A stretch of DNA of 64,000 bases from Azoarcus sp. PA01 (GCA_001274695.2 LARU01000004.1:62001-126000), one strand, 5' to 3'; positions 37,619 to 47,722 are shown, counted from the stretch's first letter. Numbers and translations: made by a program. Notes: generated from the sequence alone by a model not told the origin.

Positions 37619-39982
37619 ATGACGGCCCCATCCAGAACACTGCCCGCGGTTCCCAGCAGGAAGAACGCGTTGCGGGCCGCTTTCCGTGTCCACGCAAGAA
37701 CCCTGATGTCCGCGACCGCGGGCTCGCGGCTCGCATTGGCCGCCGCGATGATCTCCGGTGGCAGCGCCATGGCGCAGGAGGCGATCCCGCCCCAGGCAGG
37801 GGACGCGGCGCTCGAGCCGGTGGCGGTCATCGGCACGACGCTGTTGCCCGGAATCGGCCTGCCACGTGAGCAGATTCCGGCCAATGTGCAGACGGTGCCG
37901 GCGCAGAGCTTGCGCGAAGCGGGGGGAGTTTCGCTCGCCGAGAGCCTGCAGCGTCGGCTGCCGAGCATCAACGTGAACGAGATGCAGGGCAACCCCTACC
38001 AGGCGGACTTGAACTACCGCGGCTTTTCCGCGTCGCCGCTGCTCGGGACGCCGCAGGGGCTGTCGGTGTTTCTCGACGGCGTGCGCGTGAATGAACCGTT
38101 CGGCGACGTCGTGAACTGGGATCTGATTCCGCGCTCGGCGATCGCGTCGATGACGCTGGTGCCCGGCTCGAACCCGCTCTACGGTCTGAATACGCTCGGT
38201 GGAGCCCTCGCGCTCGAGACCAAGCGCGGCGACACCCATCCCGGTGGCGAATTCGAACTGTACGGCGGCGCGTTCGGCCGTCGCGGCGGTGCGATTCAGC
38301 ATGGCGGCACGCGCAACGACGCGTCATGGTTCCTGGCTGCCGAAGGGCTCGAAGAGGACGGCTGGCGCGACCACTCGCCGACCGATGTCGGGCAGGTCTT
38401 CGGCAAGTTCGGCTTGACCGCCGGCGTGACGGACCTCGCGCTGACGCTCGCGCACGCGCGCACCGATCTCGTCGGCAACGGCGTCGTGCCCGAAAGCCTG
38501 CTGCGGGACGAAGGGCGAGAGGCCGTTTTCACCCATCCTGACCAGACGCGCAATCGCGGCACGCTGATGGCGTTGTCGGGCACTCACTGGCTCAATGACA
38601 GCGACCAGCTCTCCGGCACGGCCTACGTGCGGCGCACGCACACCCGTACGTTGAACGGCGACCTCGAAGACGATTTCGAGAGCGGCGACGACGAGAACGG
38701 CGCGCTCAACCGCACGGCGACGCGCCAGAATGCCGCGGGCGTCGCTTTGCAGGGAAGCCGCGTCGCCGGCGCGCACCAGTTCGCGCTCGGCGTGTCGCAC
38801 GACCGCGGCCGCAGCAACTTCCGCCAGAGCGAGCAGGAAGGCGAACTCGACGACAGCCGCGGCGTCGAGCCGACCGATGACGAGGAAGAGGTCAACGAAC
38901 TGCTCGGCCGAACGCGCACGACGAGCGTTTACGTCACCGACAGCGTCGCGCTGACGCCTGCGGTGCAGATGACCGGTTCGCTGCGTTACAACCACACTCG
39001 CGTCGTCAGCGACGATCGCCTGCGCCCGAACGAGCCAGGCAACCTCGACGGCGACTTCACTTATCGCAAATTGAACCCGGCGCTGGGGTTCACGTGGCAG
39101 ACGAGTCCGAACCTCACGGCGTATGGCGGCTTCAGCCAGGGCAACCGCGCGCCGTCGCCGATCGAACTCGGTTGTGCCGATCCGGAAAACGCGTGCAGCC
39201 TGCCCAACGCGATGGCGGCCGACCCGTTCCTCGAACAGGTCGTGACGCGCACGTTCGAGTTCGGCCTGCGCGGCCGGCTGTCCGATGATATTCGCTGGAA
39301 CGCCGGCGCGTTCCGCAGCACCAACCATGACGACATCCTCTTCGTCGGCACCGGCGGCAGCCTCGGCTATTTCACGAACTTCGGCAAGACGCGGCGCGAC
39401 GGCATCGAGCTGGGCCTGGAGGGCGAAACCGGCGCGCTGGACTGGCAGCTGCACTACAGCTATCTGCGCGCGATGTTCCGCTCGTCGGCTTGCGTGCTCG
39501 CCGAAAACAACAGCACGGCCGGCGGAGGCGGCTGCGGCGAGGACGAGATCCGCGTCTCCAGCGGCGACCGCCTGCCGGGGCTGCCTGCGCACAGCCTCAA
39601 GCTCGCCGTGTCGTGGCGTGCGACCGAAGCCCTGCGCATCGGCGCCGACGTGGTTGGGTATTCGAAGCAGTACGCCCGGGGCAACGAGAACAACGCCCAC
39701 CGCGCCGACGACGAGTTCGGCGGGCGCGGCAAGGTGGCCGGCTACGCGCTGGTGAACATGAGCGCCGACTACCGGCTGGGCGGCGGCTGGATGCTGTTCG
39801 GCCGCATCGACAACGTCTTCGACAAGCGCTACGCGACGGGCGGCGTGCTGGCTGAAAACCCGTTCGTCGGTCCCGGCAGCGCTTTCGCAGCGGACGCGGA
39901 CGCGTGGCGCAGCGAACAGGCGGTGGCCCCCGGCGCGCCGCGTGCGGCGTGGCTCGGGCTGCGCTATCGGTGGGGTGGCTGA
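37619..39982 (+). CDS. TonB-dependent receptor, possibly for a lanthanide or other metal chelate
   Basis: 787 residues: long N-terminal export region, plug (LPREQIPANVQTVPAQSL, then LNYRGFSASPLLGTPQGLSV and VNWDLIPRSAIASMTLVPGS) and barrel ending RYRWGG. An acidic loop near residues 410-430 (DDSRGVEPTDDEEEVNELLG) and Cys-containing extracellular loops (CADPENAC, CVLAENNSTAGGGGCGEDE) are notable. The plug sequence type is one I associate with methylotroph receptors of the LutH kind; that link is from memory. Co-transcription with the Cache protein inside a DYD-type alcohol dehydrogenase locus supports a metal-chelate ligand. Confidence 0.82.
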   Translation: MTAPSRTLPAVPSRKNALRAAFRVHARTLMSATAGSRLALAAAMISGGSAMAQEAIPPQAGDAALEPVAVIGTTLLPGIGLPREQIPANVQTVPAQSLREAGGVSLAESLQRRLPSINVNEMQGNPYQADLNYRGFSASPLLGTPQGLSVFLDGVRVNEPFGDVVNWDLIPRSAIASMTLVPGSNPLYGLNTLGGALALETKRGDTHPGGEFELYGGAFGRRGGAIQHGGTRNDASWFLAAEGLEEDGWRDHSPTDVGQVFGKFGLTAGVTDLALTLAHARTDLVGNGVVPESLLRDEGREAVFTHPDQTRNRGTLMALSGTHWLNDSDQLSGTAYVRRTHTRTLNGDLEDDFESGDDENGALNRTATRQNAAGVALQGSRVAGAHQFALGVSHDRGRSNFRQSEQEGELDDSRGVEPTDDEEEVNELLGRTRTTSVYVTDSVALTPAVQMTGSLRYNHTRVVSDDRLRPNEPGNLDGDFTYRKLNPALGFTWQTSPNLTAYGGFSQGNRAPSPIELGCADPENACSLPNAMAADPFLEQVVTRTFEFGLRGRLSDDIRWNAGAFRSTNHDDILFVGTGGSLGYFTNFGKTRRDGIELGLEGETGALDWQLHYSYLRAMFRSSACVLAENNSTAGGGGCGEDEIRVSSGDRLPGLPAHSLKLAVSWRATEALRIGADVVGYSKQYARGNENNAHRADDEFGGRGKVAGYALVNMSADYRLGGGWMLFGRIDNVFDKRYATGGVLAENPFVGPGSAFAADADAWRSEQAVAPGAPRAAWLGLRYRWGG

Positions 39983-40132
39983 CGCGGGTGCCACAGTTGT
40001 TCCAACTTGCAACATTTCTGTTGCGGCAATTCAGGACGTGATGCGCCGAAGCGGATCACTCATTGCGCCGAAATGCAGTGAATAAACGCTAAAAACTCTG
40101 AAAAGACGCCAACTCCATGATCAGGAGATGCT

Positions 40133-40148
40133 TGGCCCGACCCTTGCG
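40133..40148 (+). promoter_or_regulatory. Sigma-54 promoter of the porin gene
   Basis: TGGCCCG-ACCC-TTGCG, 104 bp before the ATG. Upstream, TTGTTCC and a TGCAAC/GTTGCG inverted pair (about 40005-40026) may be activator contacts. Confidence 0.8.
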
Positions 40149-40251
40149 AAGACGTTGAAGGCGCGCTTGAACGCGTACCTGCAATGCGCCGGTCGCCGAT
40201 ACGGGCAGACCGTGACATGAACAACGCAAAGAAAAGGCCAAGGAGGAAAGA

Positions 40252-41430
40252 ATGAATAGCGGATTGAAAATGGCAGCGTCGGGTCGCATCGTGCTCGTTA
40301 CGGCGATGTGCGCGGCAGCCGCCGGGCAGGCGCACGCGGTGAGTTTCACGCAGGGCGATGCGACGCTCGACATCAACGGCACGATCAACGGCTTCTATGC
40401 GCACCGCACGCAGGAAGTCGGCGACGTCAAGACGAAGGACTCGGCACTGACCAACGGCCTGCTGCCCGGCTGGATCAACTTCGTGTTCACGACCAGAGTC
40501 GAAGGTCTCGACATCAAGGCCCATGTCGGCTTCGCCCCCGGGATCAACGACAAGTCCGATGTCGTCGGCCTGCCGAGCGACCCGTCCTGTGGCGGCGATC
40601 GCGGCTGCGACAGTCCGTTTTCGCAGATCGACACCCGTAACCTGTACTTCCAGTTCGGCTCGAGCGACTGGGGGACGGTGAAGCTCGGCCGCGACATCGG
40701 CCTGTTCGGCCAGAAGATCATCCTCGCCGACATGACGCTGCTCGGCGTCGGCGGCAACAGCTATGCCGCGACCCCGTTCAACACCACTTTCGGCATGATC
40801 GGCCACGGCTACATGTACACCGGCTTCCAGCCGCAGATCACCTACACGACGCCGACGATCGGCGGCTTTTCGGCTTCCGCCGGCATCTTCGACCCGAACC
40901 GCTTTGCCGGCGACGAGACCGAGGATCCGGGTTTCCAGGCGATGCTGAACTACGACTGGAAAGCGGGCGACACGACCAGCGGGTCAGTGTGGGCGGGCGG
41001 AGTCCATCAGACGACCAGCGGCGAAGGCAGCTTCGACGCCAGGGGTCTCGAACTCGGCGCGAAGCTCGGATTGGGCGACTTCGAGGCGGTCGTGTACGGT
41101 TTCGACGGCAAAGGGCTGGGCCTGGCGACGGTCGGCGCACTGTTCTTCTCACCGTTCGAGGAGACCAAGGGCAAGGGCTATTTCGTGCAGGGGACGTACA
41201 AGTTCGGCAAGACGAAAGTCGGCCTGAACTACGGCGAGAACCGTGACGAGGACGGGCTGCTGACGGAAACGAACAAGTTCCGCTCGGCGACGTTCGGCGT
41301 CTATCACAGCCTCAACAAGTACGTCACGCTGGTCGGCGAGTACAACCGCGAAAAAGGCACCGGCACCGATCTCTTCCCCGGCGACCTCGAGACGCGCACG
41401 ATTTCACTCGGCGGCATCCTGTTCTTCTGA
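40252..41430 (+). CDS. Outer-membrane porin (porin_4 type)
   Basis: 392 residues: signal peptide ending AGQAHA, then a barrel of alternating strands (ATLDINGTINGFYAHRT, NFVFTTRVEGLDIKAHVGFA, WGTVKLGRDIGLFG, FQPQITYTTPTIGGFSASAG) ending in ILFF with a terminal Phe. A loop Cys pair (CGGDRGCD) is present. It resembles betaproteobacterial general diffusion porins. Its own sigma-54 promoter suggests it admits the alcohol or a related substrate. GCCAAGGAGGAAAG precedes the ATG. Confidence 0.9.
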   Translation: MNSGLKMAASGRIVLVTAMCAAAAGQAHAVSFTQGDATLDINGTINGFYAHRTQEVGDVKTKDSALTNGLLPGWINFVFTTRVEGLDIKAHVGFAPGINDKSDVVGLPSDPSCGGDRGCDSPFSQIDTRNLYFQFGSSDWGTVKLGRDIGLFGQKIILADMTLLGVGGNSYAATPFNTTFGMIGHGYMYTGFQPQITYTTPTIGGFSASAGIFDPNRFAGDETEDPGFQAMLNYDWKAGDTTSGSVWAGGVHQTTSGEGSFDARGLELGAKLGLGDFEAVVYGFDGKGLGLATVGALFFSPFEETKGKGYFVQGTYKFGKTKVGLNYGENRDEDGLLTETNKFRSATFGVYHSLNKYVTLVGEYNREKGTGTDLFPGDLETRTISLGGILFF

Positions 41431-41453
41431 GCGCATAAGTGCGGTGGGCGGAT

Positions 41454-41494
41454 GCCCGGACGGACTTTCCCGTCCGGGCGCTCCTGAGCGATTT
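41454..41494 (+). terminator. Intrinsic terminator after the porin gene
   Basis: Perfect 10-bp stem GCCCGGACGG / CCGTCCGGGC with loop ACTTTC, then a T run (ATTTTT) about 10 bases later. Confidence 0.7.
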
Positions 41495-41652
41495 TTCCTC
41501 GCAACATCAGGAAACCGCGCTGCCGTAACAGCAGGAAACGGTAGCGCGGTTACCCGTTTATTCGTAGATACTTTCGCCTTCCAGAATAAATGCCAACCGA
41601 CCGGGCGCACGCGCTCGGCGGTCGGACCAACGAGAAGGGAAGAGTATCTGAA

Positions 41653-42990
41653 ATGGATAACGTACTGACCAATGCGCAATGGTTCCTGCTGGTCGGCGGG
41701 CTGCTGCTCCTCAGGGGCCTCACCTCGTCGATGATCCGGCGTCTGCCGGTGACCGCGGCGATCATCTATCTTGCCGTCGGCCTGGTCGTCGGCCCGACGG
41801 TGCTGAACCTGTTTCACTTCAATCCGCTCAAGGAATCGGCGCTGCTCGAAGTGCTGACCGAAGCGGCGGTGCTGATCTCGCTCTATGCGGCGGGCGTGAA
41901 GATGCCGGTGCCGGTAAGCCTCGCGCGCTGGCGCGCGCCGATCCTGCTGGCATTCGCGTCGATGGCGGTGACCGTCGGGCTGATTGCGGCGTTCGGCCAT
42001 TACGCACTCGGGCTGCCGCTCGGCGCCGCGGTGCTGCTCGGCGCGATTCTCGCTCCGACCGATCCGGTGCTCGCGACCGATGTGCAGACGCGCCACCCGG
42101 GCGACCGGGACCGGCTGCGCTTCACGCTGACCTGCGAGGCGGGGATGAACGACGGCAGCGCGTTTCCGTTCGTGATGCTCGGCCTCGGCCTGCTCGGGCT
42201 GCACGAGCTGGGCGAGTTCGGGCTGCGCTGGGCGGTCGTCGACGTGGTGTGGGCGACCCTCGCGGGGCTTGCGATCGGCGTCGCCTGCGGCGTGGCGATG
42301 GCGCATGTGGTGGCTCGCCTGCACCGCACCGCGGCAGCCCACGGGCTGCTCGACGATTTTCTCGGCCTCGGGCTCATCGGCATCGTGTATGGCTTGAGCG
42401 TCATGGCGAGCGCGTGGGGCTTCCTCGCCGTGTTCTTCGCCGCCGTCGCGTTGCGGCAGACCGAACGCAAGCTCGCGGGCGCCGCGCCCGACAAGGCTGA
42501 CCGGCTGCAGACCGGAGAGGGTGGGGGGCATGCCGCGCCCGTTCACGACGTGCCGACGCTCAGCGAGGGGTCGCTGATTTTCAAGGAGCATCTCGAGCGC
42601 CTGTCCGAACTGCTGCTGATCCTCCTCATCGGCGGCACGCTGTTCGTCGATTCGTGGAGCTGGCGCGCGGTCGGCATGGCGCTGTTCCTGTTCCTCGTCG
42701 CGCGCCCGCTGAGCGTGATGATCGGCCTGATCGGCACGCGCACGCCGTGGCGCATCCGCGGCCTCGCCGGCTGGTTCGGCGTGCGCGGCATCGGGTCGCT
42801 GTATTACCTGATGTACGCGATCCAGCACGGCCTGCCGGAGGACGTCGCGCTGGAGCTGATCCACATGACGCTGATCGTCGTGACGCTGTCGGTGATTTTC
42901 CACGGCACCAGCGTCAAGCCGTTGATGGAGCGTTTCTGGCCACGGCCGGCAGTGCTCGGTTCCCCTCGCCGCGGCGCCGGAGCCGGGTGA
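41653..42990 (+). CDS. CPA1-type Na+/H+ antiporter
   Basis: 445 residues, about 12 membrane helices. Family signatures: AVLISLYAAGVKM, AILAPTDPVLATDVQTR (ion-binding region), CEAGMNDGSAFPFVMLGLG (the ND pair) and GVRGIGSLYYLMYA near the end. A hydrophilic loop (residues about 295-330) interrupts the middle. The cytoplasmic tail is short. The ATG at 41653 follows GGGAAGAG. Exchange of Na+ or K+ for H+ at the inner membrane is expected. Confidence 0.9.
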   Translation: MDNVLTNAQWFLLVGGLLLLRGLTSSMIRRLPVTAAIIYLAVGLVVGPTVLNLFHFNPLKESALLEVLTEAAVLISLYAAGVKMPVPVSLARWRAPILLAFASMAVTVGLIAAFGHYALGLPLGAAVLLGAILAPTDPVLATDVQTRHPGDRDRLRFTLTCEAGMNDGSAFPFVMLGLGLLGLHELGEFGLRWAVVDVVWATLAGLAIGVACGVAMAHVVARLHRTAAAHGLLDDFLGLGLIGIVYGLSVMASAWGFLAVFFAAVALRQTERKLAGAAPDKADRLQTGEGGGHAAPVHDVPTLSEGSLIFKEHLERLSELLLILLIGGTLFVDSWSWRAVGMALFLFLVARPLSVMIGLIGTRTPWRIRGLAGWFGVRGIGSLYYLMYAIQHGLPEDVALELIHMTLIVVTLSVIFHGTSVKPLMERFWPRPAVLGSPRRGAGAG

Positions 42991-43003
42991 TTCAGCAGGC
43001 GAT

Positions 43004-43648
43004 TCAGGACTTGCGCCACACGGTCGCGAGCCACGGCTGCTGGTCGCGCGGCAGGCCGGGCGGCCGGTAGTAATGCTCGATTTCGGTGAAGCCGGCGGCG
43101 CCGACATGGCGACGCCACGCTTCGAGGTCGTGGAAGCAGCCGTAGCGCTCGCCGTTGAAGCCTTCCTCGTTGTTGCCGCGCGGATTCGACGAGAACAGCA
43201 CGCCGCGCGGCTTCAGCGCGGCGTGCAGCTTGCGCAGCACCTGCGGCAGCGCGGCGCTCGGGACGTGGAACAGCGAGGCGTTCGCGAACACGCCGTCGAA
43301 GCGCTCCGCGGGCAGATCGAGCGCGAGAAAATCCTGGTGCAGCACTTCGCATCCTGAATACGCTCGCGCCATCGCGACGAACTCCTTCGTGCCGTCGAGG
43401 CCGACGGCTTCGTGGCCGAGCAAACGCAGGCGCAGCAGATCGCGCCCCGGCCCGCAGCCGAAGTCGAGGATCGAATACGGCGGCTCGCCTTCGATCGCAT
43501 TCAGCAGCGCCGCGAGGTTCTGGCTGACGTCGTGATCGCGCGTGCCCGACCAGTACGCCGCGGCGTTCCGCTCGTAATGCGCGAGCGTTCGGGCTGTCGC
43601 CTGCGGCAGCGCCGGTGCGCCGCCGGCAGGCTTCTCCGGGTTGCTCAT
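43004..43648 (-). CDS. Class I SAM-dependent methyltransferase
   Basis: 214 residues. SAM motif I is ILDFGCGPGRDLLRL (near residue 65), with acidic loop VGLDGTKEF and LHQDFLALDLPAERFDGVFA as motifs II-III. It resembles UbiE/type 11 methyltransferases of unknown substrate. It is the last gene of the operon ettA-MBL-small protein-methyltransferase, and is convergent with the antiporter gene 13 bp away. Confidence 0.88.
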   Translation of the reverse strand: MSNPEKPAGGAPALPQATARTLAHYERNAAAYWSGTRDHDVSQNLAALLNAIEGEPPYSILDFGCGPGRDLLRLRLLGHEAVGLDGTKEFVAMARAYSGCEVLHQDFLALDLPAERFDGVFANASLFHVPSAALPQVLRKLHAALKPRGVLFSSNPRGNNEEGFNGERYGCFHDLEAWRRHVGAAGFTEIEHYYRPPGLPRDQQPWLATVWRKS

Positions 43649-43664
43649 TGCCGCCGCTCCCGTG

Positions 43665-43862
43665 TCAACGATACTTCCGATACACCGCCGCCGCGTCCTG
43701 GTGCGCGCGATCCAGCGTGCACAGCGACGGATCGTCGTCGTGCCCGCTGAAGAAATCGTCGGCTTGCGCGCGCATCGTCATGCGGATCGCCTCGTCGTCT
43801 TCGACGTCGTATTTCTCGGTGATCAGCGTCGTGACTTCGTCCAGGTGTTCTTCGTAGGTCAT
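43665..43862 (-). CDS. 65-residue acidic protein, function unknown
   Basis: It begins MTYEEHLDEVTTLITEKYDV and has a DDFFSGHDDDPSLC segment; predicted all-helical and strongly acidic. GGGGAAACGCGAA precedes the ATG at 43862. It sits in the four-gene operon between the MBL hydrolase (25-bp gap) and methyltransferase (16-bp gap), which supports a real gene. Confidence 0.72.
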   Translation of the reverse strand: MTYEEHLDEVTTLITEKYDVEDDEAIRMTMRAQADDFFSGHDDDPSLCTLDRAHQDAAAVYRKYR

Positions 43863-43887
43863 TTCGCGTTTCCCCAATCGGGCGACA

Positions 43888-44868
43888 TCACTGCGACGGC
43901 TGCGGCAACGGCGCGAATTCGGCGGGAATCCAGCTGTAGATGCCTTTGCCGTCGGCCCGTACATGCCCGATGCCGGGGAACGGCAGGTGCATGCCGGCGA
44001 CCAGCGTCCTCGTCGCAGCGAGCGAATACATCAGGCTCTTTCTCGTCGCCACCGCCTGCGCCTTGTCGACGTCGAACTCGAATGCGACTTCGGGCCGGGC
44101 GAACTGCACCGCGTGCGAATGCACGACATCGCCCCAGATCAGCAGCTTCTCGCCATTGGACTCGACCGAGTACGCGGTGTGCCCCGGCGTGTGGCCATAG
44201 GCCTTCACGGCGCGGATGCCGGGGACCACTTCGCTGCCTTCGGCAAAGGTTTTCCATTGTCCGCGGGCCTGGTAGGGCGCGGCGACATCGACGGCCATCT
44301 TGAAGAACGGCTGTATCTCGGCAGGCGCTTCGGCGGCCGTTTGCTGCGACAGCCAGAAATCGTTGTCCGTCTGCGCAACATGAATCGTCGCGTTCGGAAA
44401 CACCATCTGGCCGGCGGAATCTCCGAGGCCGCCGATGTGGTCGCCATGCAGGTGCGTGATGATCACGGTGTCGACCTGCGCCGGATCGTAGCCGGCCGCG
44501 CGCATGTTGCCGACGATGTAGCCCAGCCCCGGCCCGAACAGCTTCGCGGCGCCGGCATCGACGAGCACGAGGTTGCTGCCGGTGTTGATCAGGTAGGCGT
44601 TCACCGCGGTCTGCAGTTTCGGACCCTCGACGAACATCCGCGCCAGCAGCCGCTCGAGTTCCTGTTCCTTCACGTTCTTCAGCATCTGCGCCTCGAGCTC
44701 GATCGCTCCGTCATAGAGCGCGGTGATCTCGAACTGCCCGAGCATCGTGCGGTAGTAGCCCGGCACCTGGGTCTTGACCATCGGCGCTTCGGCGTGCGCG
44801 GGCGCGACCGGCGCGAGGACGGCGAGGGTGCCGCAAAAAGCGAGCATCCACTTGAAGGTTTTTTTCAT
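43888..44868 (-). CDS. Periplasmic MBL-fold metallo-hydrolase
   Basis: 326 residues with a signal peptide (WMLAFCGTLAVLAPVAPAHA). The metal motif is THLHGDHIGG (near residue 140), then YGHTPGHTAYSV, WGDVVHSHAV and MHLPFPGIGHV supply the remaining ligands. It is closest in look to the AHL-lactonase/glyoxalase-type hydrolases of the MBL group; the substrate is uncertain. It is 27 bp after ettA. Confidence 0.88.
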   Translation of the reverse strand: MKKTFKWMLAFCGTLAVLAPVAPAHAEAPMVKTQVPGYYRTMLGQFEITALYDGAIELEAQMLKNVKEQELERLLARMFVEGPKLQTAVNAYLINTGSNLVLVDAGAAKLFGPGLGYIVGNMRAAGYDPAQVDTVIITHLHGDHIGGLGDSAGQMVFPNATIHVAQTDNDFWLSQQTAAEAPAEIQPFFKMAVDVAAPYQARGQWKTFAEGSEVVPGIRAVKAYGHTPGHTAYSVESNGEKLLIWGDVVHSHAVQFARPEVAFEFDVDKAQAVATRKSLMYSLAATRTLVAGMHLPFPGIGHVRADGKGIYSWIPAEFAPLPQPSQ

Positions 44869-44895
44869 CTTGTATGGCTCCCGGTGATAAATCGT

Positions 44896-46560
44896 TCAGC
44901 GGCTGATCGGCTTGTAGCGGATGCGCTTGGGCTTTGCGCCTTCCTCGCCGAGGCGTTTCTTCTTGTCGTCTTCGTATTCCTGGTAGTTGCCGGCGAAGAA
45001 CGTCCATTGCGAGTCCCCTTCGGCCGACAGGATGTGCGTGCAGATGCGGTCGAGGAACCAGCGGTCGTGGGAAATGACGAGCGCGCAGCCGGCGAATTCG
45101 AGCAGCGCGTCTTCGAGGGCGCGCAAGGTCTCGACGTCGAGGTCGTTGGACGGTTCGTCGAGCAGCAGCACGTTGCCGCCGGCGATCAGCGTCTTCGCGA
45201 GGTGGAGCCGCCCGCGCTCGCCGCCGGACAGGTTGCCGACGATCTTCTGCTGGTCGCCGCCCTTGAAGTTGAAGCGGCCGATGTAGGCGCGGCTGGGCAT
45301 TTCGAAGCGGCCGACGGTGAGCACGTCGGCGCCGTCGGAAATCGCCTCGAACACCGTCTTGTCGTTGGCGAGTCCTTCGCGGGTCTGGTCGACGGCAGCG
45401 ATCTTGACTGTCGGCCCGACGACGACTTCACCGGCGTCCGGCTTGTCGCGGCCTTCGATCATCTTGAACAGCGTCGACTTGCCGGCGCCGTTCGGGCCGA
45501 TGATGCCGACGATCGCGCCCGGCGGGATGCCGAAGCTGACGTTGTCCATCAGCAGCTTGTCGCCGAACGCTTTCGAGACGCCGTTGAATTCGATGACCTT
45601 GCTGCCCAGGCGCTCGCCGGGCGGAATGAAGATTTCCTGCGTCTCGTTGCGCTTCTGGTATTCGACGGTGGTCATTTCTTCGTAGCGCGCGAGCCGCGCC
45701 TTCGATTTGGCCTGGCGCGCCTTGGGGTTGGAGCGCGCCCATTCCAGTTCGGTCTTCATCGCCTTCTGGTGGGCGGCTTCCTGCTTGCTTTCCTGCGCCA
45801 GGCGCTCGCCCTTCTGTTCGAGCCAGCTCGAGTAGTTGCCTTTCCACGGGATGCCGTGGCCGCGGTCGAGTTCGAGGATCCATTCGGCCGCGTTGTCGAG
45901 GAAATAGCGGTCGTGCGTGACGGCGACGACGGTGCCGGGGAAGCGCGTGAGGAATTGTTCGAGCCACTCGACCGATTCGGCGTCGAGGTGGTTCGTCGGT
46001 TCGTCGAGCAGCAGCATGTCCGGCCGCGACAGCAGCAGCTTGCACAGCGCGACGCGGCGCTTTTCGCCGCCGGAGAGCTTGCCGATGACGGCATCCCACG
46101 GCGGCAGGCGCAGCGCATCGGCGGCGATTTCCATCTGCGTCTCGATGTCGGCGCCCGCGGTCGCGAGGATGTTCTCGTACTTCGCCTGCTCTTCGGCGAG
46201 TTTGTCGAAGTCGGCGTCGGGTTCGGCGTAGGCGGCGTAGATCGCGTCGAGCTTGTGGCGCGCTTCGAGGATTTCGCCGAGGCCGGATTCGACTTCTTCC
46301 TTCACCGTCTTGGCCGCGTCGAGCTGCGGTTCCTGCGGCAGGTAGCCGAGACGGATGCCCGGCAGGTGCTGCACCTCGCCGTCGTATTCCTTGTCGACGC
46401 CGGCCATGATGCGCAGCACCGTGGACTTGCCGGAACCGTTCAGGCCGAGCAGGCCGATCTTCGCGCCGGGAAAGAACGAGAGGGAAATATCCTTGATGAT
46501 CTGCCGTTTCGGCGGCACGATCTTGCTCACGCGGAGCATACTCATCACGTATTGGGCCAT
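44896..46560 (-). CDS. ettA: Energy-dependent translational throttle protein EttA (ABC-F)
   Basis: 554 residues, two ABC domains joined by the P-site tRNA-interaction linker. Walker A motifs [14 protein letters not shown] and [14 protein letters not shown]; signatures [14 protein letters not shown] and [14 protein letters not shown]; the EttA arm lies in the first domain ([20 protein letters not shown]). It binds the ribosomal E site and gates initiation according to ADP/ATP. It is first gene of its operon. The prophage integrase gene begins 103 bp beyond its start. Confidence 0.96.
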   Translation of the reverse strand: MAQYVMSMLRVSKIVPPKRQIIKDISLSFFPGAKIGLLGLNGSGKSTVLRIMAGVDKEYDGEVQHLPGIRLGYLPQEPQLDAAKTVKEEVESGLGEILEARHKLDAIYAAYAEPDADFDKLAEEQAKYENILATAGADIETQMEIAADALRLPPWDAVIGKLSGGEKRRVALCKLLLSRPDMLLLDEPTNHLDAESVEWLEQFLTRFPGTVVAVTHDRYFLDNAAEWILELDRGHGIPWKGNYSSWLEQKGERLAQESKQEAAHQKAMKTELEWARSNPKARQAKSKARLARYEEMTTVEYQKRNETQEIFIPPGERLGSKVIEFNGVSKAFGDKLLMDNVSFGIPPGAIVGIIGPNGAGKSTLFKMIEGRDKPDAGEVVVGPTVKIAAVDQTREGLANDKTVFEAISDGADVLTVGRFEMPSRAYIGRFNFKGGDQQKIVGNLSGGERGRLHLAKTLIAGGNVLLLDEPSNDLDVETLRALEDALLEFAGCALVISHDRWFLDRICTHILSAEGDSQWTFFAGNYQEYEDDKKKRLGEEGAKPKRIRYKPISR

Positions 46561-46662
46561 CGTTTAAACCTGTTATGTGTAGATTCTCAAGCGCTTAACG
46601 CTTGTCGATTTCCGTATGCGCCGCTACGCTGCGGAATATTTACACCACCGGTTACACCAAGC

Positions 46663-47601
46663 ATGGCGAATATCGCGAAGCGCGGCGACAAGTGGCGGGT
46701 AGCTGTCTGCATCGACCGCCAGCGCATGACGAAGACGTTTGCGACCAAGCGCGAGTGCGTCGCATGGGCGAACGAGATGGAGCAGAAGGGGATTCTACAG
46801 CGCCATACGCTTCGTGATGCGCTCAGACAGTACAAGCCGATCGCGGAGGCGCACAAGGGCTCGCAGGCTGAACTGTCGCGGCTCGCGCAGCTTGAGAAAA
46901 TTGAGTGCGTCGACCGTCCTCTCGACCAGATCACACCGAAGATGATCGCGGCCTACCGCGACAAGCGCGGCGAGAAGGTCGCGCCGGTGTCGGTGCGCCG
47001 AGAGCTGATCATACTTTCGGCGCTGTTCCGGACGGCTGTCGAGGACTGGCACTGGCTGCACAAATCGCCGATGGAGACCGTCAAGCGGCCGGCGACCAGC
47101 CAGGCGCGACAGCGCGGGATCGCGCAGCACGAGATCGACGCCATCCTCGAGGAACTGGCGAAGACCCGGCAGGGCCCGCAGGTGGCGCAGATGTTCCGGC
47201 TCTCGCTGGAGACGGGGATGCGGCTCGGCGAGATCATCAGCCTGCGCTGGCCGGACGTGAGCGAGAAGGCCGTCACGCTGCGTGACACGAAGAACGGGGA
47301 CGCCCGCAAGGTCCCGCTGTCGCTCGCCGCGCGCGATATCATCACGGCCCGCGAGAAGTTGGACCCGACCGACGTTTTCACGCTGTCAGCGCACGTCGCA
47401 TCGAAGTGCTTTCAGCGGGCGCGGGATGCGGCAGGGCACCGGGAGGTGCATTTCCATGATGCGAGGGCGGAGGCGATCACGCGGCTGTCGAAAAAACTCG
47501 ATGTGCTCCAGCTCGCTCGGATGATCGGGCACCGGGACATCAAATCGCTGCTGCACTATTACGCAGAGACAGCGGAGTCTATGGCTGATCGGCTGGGGTG
47601 A
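46663..47601 (+). CDS. int: Phage tyrosine integrase
   Basis: 312 residues. N-terminal basic DNA-binding part (MANIAKRGDKWRVAVCIDRQ), SAM-like core-binding domain, then the catalytic domain with R in TGMRLGEIISLRW, K/beta region VTLRDTKNGDARKVPLS, HxxR in FHDARAEA, H in GHRDIKSLLHYYAE with the nucleophile Tyr there. It carries out phage integration. It lacks the extra segment of integron integrases, so it should not have moved the cassettes next to it. Confidence 0.92.
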   Translation: MANIAKRGDKWRVAVCIDRQRMTKTFATKRECVAWANEMEQKGILQRHTLRDALRQYKPIAEAHKGSQAELSRLAQLEKIECVDRPLDQITPKMIAAYRDKRGEKVAPVSVRRELIILSALFRTAVEDWHWLHKSPMETVKRPATSQARQRGIAQHEIDAILEELAKTRQGPQVAQMFRLSLETGMRLGEIISLRWPDVSEKAVTLRDTKNGDARKVPLSLAARDIITAREKLDPTDVFTLSAHVASKCFQRARDAAGHREVHFHDARAEAITRLSKKLDVLQLARMIGHRDIKSLLHYYAETAESMADRLG

Positions 47602-47722
47602 CAGACCGCGGTTGAAGGTCTTCCGGACCTCCGTCGTTGGTCGTCAGCATCTCTTCCGCAACTTCGCGCGCCATGGCACCGTCGCGTGTCCGTGAAATCT
47701 AGTTAGGCCACTGAAGACACCT

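Noticed and set aside
38324..40015. 563-residue minus-strand frame opposite the TonB receptor
   Set aside because: Shadow of the receptor gene, which has a full plug and barrel.
46561..46662. tRNA gene as prophage attachment site
   Set aside because: No cloverleaf or CCA-ended tRNA-like sequence is seen between ettA and the integrase.
43963..47601. 1212-residue plus-strand frame
   Set aside because: Only the last 312 residues are real (integrase). The rest is the antisense of the MBL hydrolase and ettA; the frame just happens to stay open.
46663..47601. Integron integrase IntI for the adjacent cassettes
   Set aside because: The protein has the N-terminal layout of a phage integrase and no sign of the extra IntI-specific segment.
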